64,000 nucleotides of DNA from Sceloporus undulatus (lineage: Eukaryota; Chordata; Lepidosauria; Squamata; Phrynosomatidae), in contig NC_056527.1 of the NCBI RefSeq assembly GCF_019175285.1, positions 120,305,273 to 120,369,272 of the forward strand. The letters run 5' to 3'. The position numbers and the translations under genes are program-made. The first letter of the stretch is position 1, and the number at the start of each line of letters is the position of its first letter. The notes beneath the pieces are model-generated. The model made no database searches. It saw only the letters and a program-made list of their open reading frames with translations, and was not told the DNA's origin. Shown here piece by piece: positions 1 through 11,200 of the stretch.

Positions 1-250
1 GAAACCAAGCCCTAGGAGGAAGGACCGAGGGAGCTGGGGCTGTTTAGCCTGAGGAAGAGAAGACTGAGAGGAGATGTGGCAGCAGTCTTTAAATATCCAT
101 GGCGAAGATGAAGTGAGTTTATTTTCTGCTGCTCCAGAGACTAGGACATGAACAACAGATTCAGATTGCAAGAACAGAAATTACACCTCAACCTTAGGAA
201 GAACTTCCTTACTATAAGAGCGGTCTGACTGTGGGACAGACTGGCTCACC
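1..250 (+). mobile_element. CR1 LINE fragment, 3' coding end
   Basis: The stretch reads like the carboxy end of the CR1 reverse-transcriptase ORF: 'ctgaggaagagaagactgag', then the block 'ctgctgctccagagactagg' and 'ggaagaacttccttac'. The same blocks recur in reverse at 19100-19330 and 47940-48150. The fragment is cut by the window edge and is diverged. CR1 assignment is from family knowledge; the right border is approximate. Confidence 0.8.
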
Positions 251-494
251 CTTCCTGAAATGCTCTGGCCAAAGGCACGCTCCTTCCCTCCCAGGCTTGG
301 CTCGCTGCACCTGTCCCTCTCCCCAAAATCAAGGAGCGCTTTGGAAGAGGAGCCCAGTTTCCAAAGCTTTGGGGAAATAGTTTTTTGTGGGTTTTTCGGG
401 GGCTCTGTGAATGCCATGTTCTAGAAGAGTTTCTTCCTGACGTTTCACCAGCCTTTGTGGCTGGCATCTCCAGGGAATGCTGGCCTGGGAAAGT

Positions 495-532
495 GTGTGT
501 GTGTGTGCGTGTGTGTGTGCGCGCACACTCTG
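495..532. repeat. (GT)n microsatellite
   Basis: Imperfect GT tract interrupted by GC steps, passing into a short GC/AC alternation. It is a potential Z-DNA former. No gene is nearby in the window. Confidence 0.85.
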
Positions 533-711
533 TTTCCAAAGCTTTGGGGAAATGGCTGTTTAGGTTGCTCTAAGATGCCATGATTCTGTGATGCTGTTTG
601 TAGGAGGAATATTAAAAGGGAATTATGGATTGTAAGAGCTATTCAGCAGCGGAAGAGACTGCCTCAGAGCATGATGAACGCTTCATCTTCGGAGGCCTTA
701 AAGCCAGAGGG

Positions 712-918
712 ATCCAACGCGTCTTAGTGGTTTGAGCGCTGGACTATGGAGACCAGGGTTCGAGTCCCACCTCAACCATGAAACCCACTGGGAGTCCTTG
801 AGTGAGTCGCTCTTTCTCAGCCTCAGAGAATGGCAATGGCAAGCCCCCTCTGAACAAATCTTGCCAAGAAAACCCCAGGATAGGACTGAAGGCACACAAC
901 AGCAACAAAGCAGAGGCT
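712..918 (+). mobile_element. tRNA-derived ACA-type SINE
   Basis: The left part is tRNA-like: an A-box region around 'tagtggtttgagcgctgg' and a B box GGTTCGAGTCC at 757-767. The body 'aaacccactggg...ttgccaagaaaacccc' and the tail 'gaaggcacacaacagcaaca' match the squamate SINE family with ACA-rich tails. Reverse copies occur at 19960-20200 and 47305-47505. It is a diverged copy and not a working tRNA gene, since no acceptor stem can be formed. Confidence 0.85.
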
Positions 919-2271
919 GAATAGGCATCCTTCAAGAGTACTGTAGTTGTGTGTTCCTGCATGGCAGTGTGCTGGTCTAGGTGGCCCTTGTGGCCTTTTC
1001 CAGCCCTAAGCTTCTATGATTTTAAGCCAGGCCAGAGTGGGCCCTTCCCAGGCGCACCTGGTGCTGCTGCTGCTGCGCTTGTGCTGCATTATTGTGTTGT
1101 TGTGTTGCATCACTGCAAGCCAGAGCTGGGATGGATGCCCAGTGCTGCCACCTGGGGGCTGTGAGGGCCAATGGCAGACACCTGAACTTCCCAGGGCTCC
1201 TCCTCCTCCTCCTCGTCTTCTTCTCTCCCTGTTTTTAAAAGAGTCTCATGATGTCAGGAGTGGACTCTGGGGAACTTCTAGACATTCACTGCCTCTCTTT
1301 GGTTTCTGTCTCCCAAAACTATCCATCCCCTGAGCAACCGAGAGAGTGATTGAATGCTCTCTCTTGAAACTGTGTTAGCTTTCCCTCTGCTGCAGCAACG
1401 CAGCTAAGGTTTGCAATGACCTTCGCAGCCAAGAAGACTCTTCCAGGGCTTCAGTCTAAGGTTTCCCTCCCTTCAAACATCTCTGGATCCCAGGGCTCTT
1501 CTGTAGGAAGTATTTAGTGGCTATCCACAAAGTAATGACAACAGTAGCAACAATACTATGAAAACCCAAAGGGAGGGTGGGCAGCCCTTGGCCAGCTGCT
1601 CTCAGCAGAGACTTAGGGGGCAGACCCCAATCCTTGCAAGGCCAGCTGAGGGGAGCCTCCAAACCCTGAGCAGCAAAGAGCAATGGTGGTTTGCTGGACA
1701 AAGTGCTTTGTGGGAAGCCCTGCCGTTGTGCTTCCAATGGAGGACCCACTGGTGCCATGGGGCGGATGGTGCTGCTTGGTAGCCCCCCATCAGTGGGGTG
1801 GCGAGATGGTCCAGGTTTTATTCCAGACACTAAAGGGACTGTCCAGGGGGCTGAACCATATCTCCCCCTGCACCTTTCCAGTAGACCAAGTGAATTTGAA
1901 AGCTTTCAGTTTCAGCCTAAAATCTGCACACCCCCCCCCAAAAAAAAAATCACCTGGGGGGTGGTCTTCTGCATGATAAGTGCAAGCAAGACCTTTGCCC
2001 CCCAGAAACTCCCCAATTGTGATGACAAAGAGGGCAGCAACCCCTCTTGTGTTGCAGGGCAGGCCTGGGACCCCTCCTCTGAGGGATTCACCAGCCAAAT
2101 GCCATTGGGATTTGGTCAAAGGGCCCAAAAGGAGAGAAGCCGGTGGAGGGCAGCAGGGCTCCTTGGCCCACTGTGAAACCCCCCTGAGCATGATATATAT
2201 CACGTTTCTCTCCCCTCTTTTCTGCGCAGGACGTGGCACTGACTGAGCCGGACCCTCAAGCAGGACCCTGA

Positions 2272-5200
2272 ATGGAAAGGCTACAGAAGGTACGTCTGGG
2301 GCCCAGAATGCAATGGGTCTGCCTGAGGTTGGGGTCCACAGGGGATGGGGGGGGGAAGGGGTCTGGACTTCATTAAAAGGCTTTATTAAAAGGCCCTTTC
2401 ATTAAAAACCTCCGGCGTTGGAGGTTTGTGAACTGGGATGTGCCTGTAGTTTAGTGACTTTTTAGCAATGTTTTGGGGGTCTTTGCATGAGCTGGCGATG
2501 GGCGGTGGGTCGGAGGGAACCACGGTCCAAGAAGCCAAGGAGATGCTTGACTCCATTGGCTCCTGTTCAAAGATATTTGGTAGCACTGGGGTCTTTGCTG
2601 GAGACAGTAGACTTAACCCAACGAGGCTCAAAAAACCCTTTCCATCGCTTCATAATGTTGATGTTGTTGTGGACAATTAAGTCAAAAGAGGCGCTGGTGG
2701 AATAACGCATCACTCAAAGCATCCTGAAATAACAGCAATAAAACTGTAGAGAATACAGCAAATAACCCCAGCAACAATGTGAGATATTTTAAGCCATCCA
2801 TGCCGGGTGTCTAATGGATTTATGGTCTCATTGTAACAGAAAAACAGATCAGCAAATTCTTCTAGAAGAACCAAAACTGGAATAGTTACAAAAACCAGGA
2901 AAGGTTTTAGCTCTAGATATAGCTCTGATATTTGCTTTGTTTTGGGAGCATTTGGAGGAAATGTCTGGGTACAGCTTGAATCAAGGAAGATGGCATTTTT
3001 TCACTCGACGCAGCCCTGAAAACAGTTTCTGTGCAGAAGCCCCCACATTCGGGCTGTTTGGTAGTCAAGGCCTAGATTCGTTCGTCCCAGTTAGGATCAA
3101 CTCACAAATCCCAGTGACCCCATAAGCCCATCCCAGTTGGGACCAGCAAATGGGTTTTGCCCCTTGTTTCCATGATTCACCTCATTCAAAAGTTGCTACA
3201 GAAGACTTACAGGAGTTTAATGGATTTGACTTTTGGGCTGGAGAAGCGTGTTTTTTGGGGGGACAACATGCGTGTCGGGGACCACAGTGCGAGAGAAGCC
3301 GGTATGAAGGGGCCTGTTTGCCAGTTGGTTGGACCAATGGACTTTCCTTGGCAGGGGAAAAGCCTCCCAGTGACTGTTGGTTTTGTCTTACACATTTGTT
3401 TATTTCTGTTTCCTTTGTGGTTTCCATGTGTTTGTATGAAGCAAATAGTACTTGGTTTTGTGCATGAATACGGGGTCTTTTTATCCTCTGCACATGCTGT
3501 AATTGTTATTGGGGATTAAAATAATACCCCTTGATACAAACAGTGTGTAAGGTTTTGGGGTGCATTATACCCCCGAGTGCATGATTAAGGTATCTTTTAA
3601 GATATTGGCATGTCTTGCACTCTAGACTTCCAGCATGCTCAGCATCCCTCAGTCTCCCACTTTCCCTCCTCCTTTGGTTAACATTCATCCTAGAATCATA
3701 GAATCTACGTTGGAAGAGACCACAAGAGCCATCCAGTCCAAACCCCTGGAACCTGAACATAGTGAAGAAAGTCTGACTGGGGGGGGGGGATACCAGCTCA
3801 TTTGAAAGCTGGAGCCGGAGGAAAGTCCTGCAAATACCTTGGAGTGCCAAAAAGACAAATAAATGGGTATGAGAGTAAATCAAGACTGAACTCTCCCTAG
3901 AAGCCAAAAATGACTGAGGCTGTTGTGCTTCTGACACATCATGAAGCAACCTGACTCATTAGAAAAGATGAAACAAGGAAGACCACATTTCAGGTGGATA
4001 GATTCAGCAACGGAAGCCACAACGGCTGCCCTGAATCTGCAAGACTTGAGCAAGGCTGTTGATGATGATAGACATTCCTGCCATGTCCATAAGTTGAAGA
4101 TGATGCGACGATACATAACAACAACATGGAAAATACAAATTTCAAGTAGCAAAAGCATCCCTACTAAATGGAAATAATAGTGCAATGCTTGAAAATGCAT
4201 GTGCACCTTGGGCCTCCGCTCCTCCGTTTGCACAGATGGGCGTGCGCTGTGCTTCCACACACGCTCTGCTTTCTGGGGAGGCATCGCCACCTGCTGATCA
4301 TGGGATTTTTACTCCTTCAGAGAAGGAAGGCTCAAACGCTCCACCCACCCATCCCTCATGCAAACATGCGACGACGTCACATTTGCACTGCTCTGGGCAC
4401 TTTGCACACATGGCTGCCCTAATCCTCACAGCCGCCCTGCAGAGAATCCCTGGATTGCGGGAGGAACCGAGGCAAAGAGCAGCCAGGGACCCATCTCTCA
4501 GGTCAGTCCATGCCATCTGCAGACATGGATGGCACCGCCGCGCTTGGACACATTGCTTCTCTTGGACTATGACACCCAAAATGGATTGGTCCTCTGTTGA
4601 TGATGGCCTCCCCCCATCTCTTCCCATAAAATCCTCCCACGCACCACCATGCAAGTTCACATTGGGGCTCCCAAGGGTTTGGGGAGCAGGTTTTATATAT
4701 CTATATCTTTGGTCCCTCTTTGGAATACTATTTTTGGCTCCCAAAGAGGAGAAATGGCTTCTCCTGGGAGTGACAACTCATCTTCTAAATAAGCCACAGG
4801 GATCACTTGCATGGAAAACACCTGATTTTCAAAGCTGGATTTCTAATCAATTCTGGGTTAGGTTTTGTTTGAGATATATATATATATCAAACTATATATT
4901 TGGCAGCCCCAGAGAGTTTGAGGAGCAGAAAGGTTTCCGCTCCATGGTCCTCCCCATCTCAGCAGAAGACCCTCTGTTTCTTTACTAAACCTGTCCTCTG
5001 CTTCCTGCCCCTCAGGCCAGTTCTCTTGTTGTGGAAAACTGATAAAACACTTCCACTTGACTCACAGCAAACCCGGTCTGACAGAATCAGAAAGGAGGGG
5101 ACCAAGATGAATTTGTAAAACACAGATTGTTTATTTTAGACAGCTGTCACTCTGGGAGGAATTCACATTCATGTCTCTCTGCTAACTTTAACTAACAACA

Positions 5201-8200
5201 ATTTCCAGATCCTCGAGGTCAGAGCCTTGGGTCACTCTGAACTCTTATTTGCATTCTTGGGCCTCTCGAATTCATTCCAATGCATGTACCTTTTATTTGA
5301 TTTCTACAAACTACATATATATGCATACTAAATATGAAACTCTAAAAATCTTCTATCTCACTCTGAGTAGTTAGTAACCAAATGCAGACTTCCACTTGTG
5401 ACAAGACCATAACAATGCATCCCCTGAAAACCCAAACGGTGCAGCCTTCCTTCCAACCCAGGTCTCCTCTTCTTCCTTTCCAGCACCAGCTGACTTCCCC
5501 GGGGAGCGTGGCCTCTTCCAGGGGCTCCAGCGTCCCTGGGTCGCCCTCCAGCATTGTGGTGAGTCTCCCTGAAAACCTTGTTTGTTTGCACCCTCCTTTC
5601 AGCAAAGGTGCTTTAAGGGCATTCTTGCAAATCTGAGATGCCAGAGACCCCCAGGTCTGATCTCAGTTGGGGCTGGAGAGACACTGGCCAAAGCAGCCAG
5701 TCAGGCTAATGTCCATCTGGGTGGGAATCACCATCTTCTGCCCCTTCTTTCTCTTCTTCTCCCCCTTTCCCCAGGCAAAAATGGACAATGAAGTGCTGGG
5801 CTACAAAGACCTGGCGGCCATCCCCAAGGACAAGGCCATCCTGGACATTGAGCGCCCAGACCTGATGATCTACGAGCCCCATTTCACCTACTCCCTGCTG
5901 GACCACGTGGAGAGGCCACGGAGCCGCGAGGTGAGCAAGAAAGTGGGCACAACCCCATTCGAAGCCACGGCCGGGTCCTGGGCAGGTGGCTCCTAGGACA
6001 TCTTTGCAATGCTCATAACTGCATTGCAACTGCTGCCTCCATTGCTGCCGCTGGAGGACGATCATGCCCAACTCCTCTTCACTGGCCTTATTTATGAACT
6101 GGATTTGGAACCCACTTTGCTACCAGCCCCTGGGACTCCAGGCGGCTTACAAAAATTAAGAGGTGCAGATTAAACCTCACATCCTTAAGAAAAAATATGC
6201 ACATTAAAATGGAATTAATTGCTATATATTCATGTATAAGTCTAGAAATTTTAGTCAAAATGTTGACCCCAAAAACCTGGATTGACTTATCCATGGGTCA
6301 ATGTAAGTACTTGTACCTTAACTCTTCTTAAAAAGGACCTGTTTCCTTCTCTGAATCGTATGGTGAAAGGTGAGAGCTGAGCTGGTCCTGAGAGAACCTC
6401 AAAGAAGCACCGGCTTCCTCTGCTCTTCATTGTGACTCTGCTTCTAGCCTTTTCGAAGGCTTGGGTGGGGAAATGGCAGCATTCTCTGGCATCGTTTTCC
6501 TGTGCTGCATCCTTCAGATCCGTTGTTACATACACTAAGTTTTACCTTTGACTGTATCAAAATCCATAATTGTGGCCCCCAAACCTACCCTTGACCTATA
6601 CATGTGGTTGACTTATACATGAATATGCACAGTAAATCAACTTTTAAGGGGGTGAAGCAGTGGCTGGAGCCTTGCTGGGGCACTATGCTGGTGTAAATGT
6701 AATTGTGCAAACCGTTATGCTTTCTCAGAGGTTGTGTAAATGCAGCCCTGAGCACTACACAGACAGACTCCCCTCAATCCCTTGCAGTTTGGTGGATGGG
6801 GAGCAGTCTGGGTTTGCTCACATTTTTTGGCTTTTGTAGCTGTGAGATACTTGTGCTCTGTCCAAAGTGTCGCGGATCATGGCCAGCAGAAACTGATGTC
6901 TCTTGTTAAGGAAGAGACCTGTTGGCTGGCAGTGAAAGGACACATGCTGCAAGCTTTGCTGTTGTACCGTTTCTTCTTTTCACTTCCACCGGTGCCATGG
7001 TCAGCTGGCAGGCAGCTTATTCACTTTAGGATGAACAGCTGAACAAACCAGCATCCAGTAATGCCTGTCTCTCCCAACCCCTTCTTTCTTTTTTTGCAGC
7101 GTTCCCTTTCTCCCAAATCTCTCTCTCCTCCTCCTTCTCCAGAAGTAAGTGCTGCTCCAAGGTCCTTCCTTCGGAGATGGGCTGCCAAGATGGGGGGCTG
7201 CAAAGGAAGGGGGCTGCAGGGGGCAGAGGGGGGTGATGAGTATCCATCTCCTGCATGCAAGATCACACTCTTCCCAGCATCCGTCTGCATCATGTCCATG
7301 TCTCTGCATGGGTCTCCCTGTGTCAGAGGAGGGGTCAGCAACTATGGCAAGTCTGGGGGCCATTTTCCTGCCCCAGAACTCTCTGGGGGCTTCAGGGCTG
7401 CCCCCCAAATTACAAGTGGACGTCTATCCATGCAAAGCTTTGAAAAGGTGGCCCTGTAACTGATTTAAAAATGGTCTCCTTGTGGAATCTTGGAGAGCTG
7501 ATTTCCTTCCCCTTTTTGGCAATCTGGGGAGAGGTCTGGCAGGCTCAAAAGCTGCAAAAACATCTTTGGGGTCCATGGGTGTCCTTCAGGCCCTGCCTTA
7601 GAGACTCTCCCCAAACTGACTTGTGTCTTGCATGCCTGTCTCGTGTCTTGCATGGCTGTGTGCCAGGGGTTGAGAGTAGCCTTTTGCCTCCCACAGCTGT
7701 GGCTTAAAGGAACGTTGGCCATCCTGGGACTCCCGCAGAGGGCTACTCATTCTTCCATCTGAGACACTGTGGCCGCCCCATGGCAGAGGGAGACCTTTTG
7801 CACTGGAGGGGTGAAGGGGTGGATGCCTTGGCAGTAGGAGTGGGAGGTGGGCACATGCCAACCAGGGAAAGCTCAGGAGCCCATAGACGTTGCTGACCGC
7901 CTTGCCCTCCTCTCTGCCTGCAGGTCACCCGGGAGAACAAGTCCCCCAGCAATGCTTCCCAAGGTGCCAGTCGCCAGACTGGCACCACCGCCAGCCGCAG
8001 TGGAGTCCACCACTTCCACCATCCTGGTAGGACTTGTGTGAGCCCCCCACAGTCTCCCTCTTGCCCCCCCAGACCCCGCTTGGCTCCCCAGATGTAGCTC
8101 CTCTCTGGCTGGGTAGAGGGGACCCTCTCTAAGAGTGTGGTGCCTACATGGTACCAGCCCACGCCAGCTGCATTTCAGATTCACCGGCAAGGATTCCTCC

Positions 8201-11200
8201 AGAGACTCATGGGAACTGTAGGTTGGGGATGAATGCAGCCAATGTCAGCTGTATCCCAAGTCCAGTGTTGGAGGCTTGCAGATCCACTGTTGGGAATTCC
8301 CCCACAGAATCCAAGGAATTGTATACCCGGTGCACAGCTGTTGTTGTAGTTTGGGTGGGAGCTCCCTGTTAGAGCTAGAAGGAATTCCTGCTCAACTATT
8401 TTTAAGACTGTGTAGTGTTGCATTTTCTAGCTGGAGCTCCAGGGAGAGGGGAAGGGATGGAGGATATGGAGGAATGGGAAATACATACTCTGCTCTAGGG
8501 GTGCAAAGGACCTCATTGGGGTGGAGGTAACCTCCAGGGTCTTGGCATGATTTGCACCGGGTTCTCTGCTCCTTCCTGCCTTCCTTCCCTCTCCTAGACA
8601 CCAACAGAGTGGAGATGAACATCTACAAGAAGCCTCCCATCTACAAGCAAAAGGGTAGGTGCCACTTCCCATGTCATCTTCCGTGGCAGCCACGTGGCGT
8701 GGGAAAAGTGCCAGAGGCTCACCCCGCTTTCCTCCTTCCAGAGCCCTCGACGACACCTGTCCCACCCCAGGGGGCAAAACACCTCATCGAGGGCCAAATC
8801 ATTGAGTCCTCCAAGTTCCCAGCTGCCCAGCCGCCAGACCCCAACCAGCCTGCCAAGATCGAGACGGACTACTGGCCTTGCCCGCCTTCCCTGGCAGTTG
8901 TGGGTATGTGCATGGCACTGCCTGTAGTGCTTCCCTGCGGGGCAAGCCTCTTTGTTGCTGCTTGCCTTAAATCTGGGTGATCCTGGGGTGAATGCCGGGG
9001 GGATGCAGGCAGGAGGCCATTGTGTCTTGCCAACTTGGCAGCTCTCATCTCTGCCAGAATGGGTCTTCCCCACTCAGGACCAAACCATTCCAAAATACTT
9101 TGCATTGCAGCAAGTGGGCATCCAACCTCCCTTTAAAAACCTCCATGAAGGAGAATTCACCTCCTTCCAGTGAATTGCCCTGTTGAAAAGCTCTTGCCCA
9201 GCCAGGAAGTTCTGCCTGATGCTTAGCCAAGACCTTTGTTGCTGCCATTCCAGTCCTTTGGTTTGGGTCCTGCTTTCTGAGAACCAGCTGATGCCAAACT
9301 GACATTTTATGGAGAAAGAGCTTTCAGTAGTGTGCTTCCATGTCCCTATGTGATGCTTTTTAAATAGGTGCTTCTGAATCGCATTTAATTCTATGGATGT
9401 TGTAATGCCATTTTAACTTCTGCATGCTCTTAGTGACGTGGGCTTTTATCTGGATCTGTTTTAATCTCCATAAGCCACCTTGAGTCTCAGATCTGGGCAA
9501 AGGAGAGATGCATGAATGCTTGCCTCCAGCCACGTGCGTCTGAGCATGCCTCTCCATCCAAGGGCACCAGTGGGCCTCCCAGGGGTGGGATGGCGCAAGA
9601 AAGGCTAATGGACCCATTCTCAGGGAAAGAAGACCCACATTGGGGCTTTCTCTCTGCCCCTGCCCCACAGAAACATCTGTGCCCATTTTAATTCATTACT
9701 ACCCTGGCTTTCTTCCATTGTGGGACACCTTCCATCTCCCATCTCTGACATTACATGGATGGGTGCAATGGGGCAGACCTGTGGCATGGCATGTTTGCTA
9801 CACTCTCACACACATATACACAGAGCACCTGCCCTGGATCAGGCTCCACCTTATAGGAGAATTTAGCCTGCCCCTGTGAGAAACTGGTTTTGGGGGCACA
9901 CACAAGAAAAAAAAACCCCAACCCAGCTTCCAAGCTGGGCTTAGGATGTGCCAGGCGCTCCAGTGCCCTCTGGACAACCACAGGGTCCGGCTTCCTCTGC
10001 CATCCTCAGCCCTGAAGCAGAGGAGCTCTATGGGAGTAAGTCCCACCAAAATCACCAGCCTTTCAGTGTGTGGAAGGGAGCCATCCGGGCATCTTTTGGG
10101 CAAGATGGCCCTTGCCAGTCGAGCAGCCATGAGAGGCTTGCTTTGCCTTGCCTTGCAGCATGAGGCTTCCCCATATTTGCCTCTTTTCTGCTGTTTCCAC
10201 TGTGCTAAAGACTCCTGACATCCTTGTGGTCTCTTCCAACTCAACGATTCTATGAGTCTATGATCTCCCTTATTTTGCTCACAGAGACTGAATGGAGACG
10301 GAGGATGGCATCCCGAAGAGGCCAGGAAGACGACGACGACTCTGAGGACTCGAAGGCCTTGCAGGAGCTGCAGAAGGAGGAACTGAGCAAGGTAAGAGGA
10401 GGAGGATGACGGCCTGGCGGTTTGGGGGCTGCAGCTCCCATCTGCCCCTGCAAGAGCGAGGAATGCTGGGGTTTGCTCTCAGAAGAACTGGTGGGCACCA
10501 AATTGCCCACTTCTGGGCTAGTGGGGGCAAGCAAGTCCTTTTGCAGCTGAGCCGCATCCTTCCTTCCCTCCCACCCAGGTTGCCTCCAATCTTGGGAAAC
10601 TCATCCTGAAAGAGGAGATGGAGAAAGAGCAGTCGCTCCCCATCCGGAGGAAAACGCGCTCCCTCCCAGACCGGACGCCCTTCCACACGTGTGAGTGGAC
10701 GCCTGACCCACACTTGGGCAAAAGTAGGCGCCTGTCTGGTCAACGGGGTGGAGATCTCATGGAACCAGTTCCTCTTGCTTGGATTTTCTTTCCCTGCTGA
10801 CCAAATAGTGGTTTCCTCCTCCCAGCATTTGGGGACTGGGCCTATCACCTCCCACCCTCTTTGCTGAGGAGCCAGAGGAGCCCCAGGACATGGCCAGTCC
10901 AGGGTGACCAGATGTCCTAACCCCAAAGGCACTGCAGAATGTAGAACGTTCAAGGAAAATGTAGGACATTACCAAATAAAAGCTTAAAACATGAATGCAA
11001 ATGTAAATTCAAGCTTCTTAGTCATGCTCAGAATGGAGGACAGTTTGAAATTCCTCCAGCTGACCATTCTCCTCCTCCTTCGTCTTTTCCAGCTCTGCAC
11101 AGTGGCAGTTCCAAATCCTCCTCCCTTCCTGCCTATGGGAGAAGCCCCCTCACCAGGGTAAGAGGCCTGCTGACCCCCTACTATGGGGTTTTCTGACCTG

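Larger units (their letters stand above)
1..2229. other. DNA upstream of DMTN coding start
   Basis: Apart from the CR1 piece, the GT tract and the SINE, two short CR1-type tails ('ttctatgattttaa' near 1011 and 'ccatgattctgtgatg' near 577) can be seen. No exon or promoter of DMTN could be recognised here. The first, non-coding DMTN exon or exons may lie here unrecognised or left of the window. Confidence 0.5.

Noticed and set aside
712-790. A tRNA gene
   Set aside because: A and B boxes are present but no cloverleaf with an acceptor stem, and the body and tail are those of a SINE.
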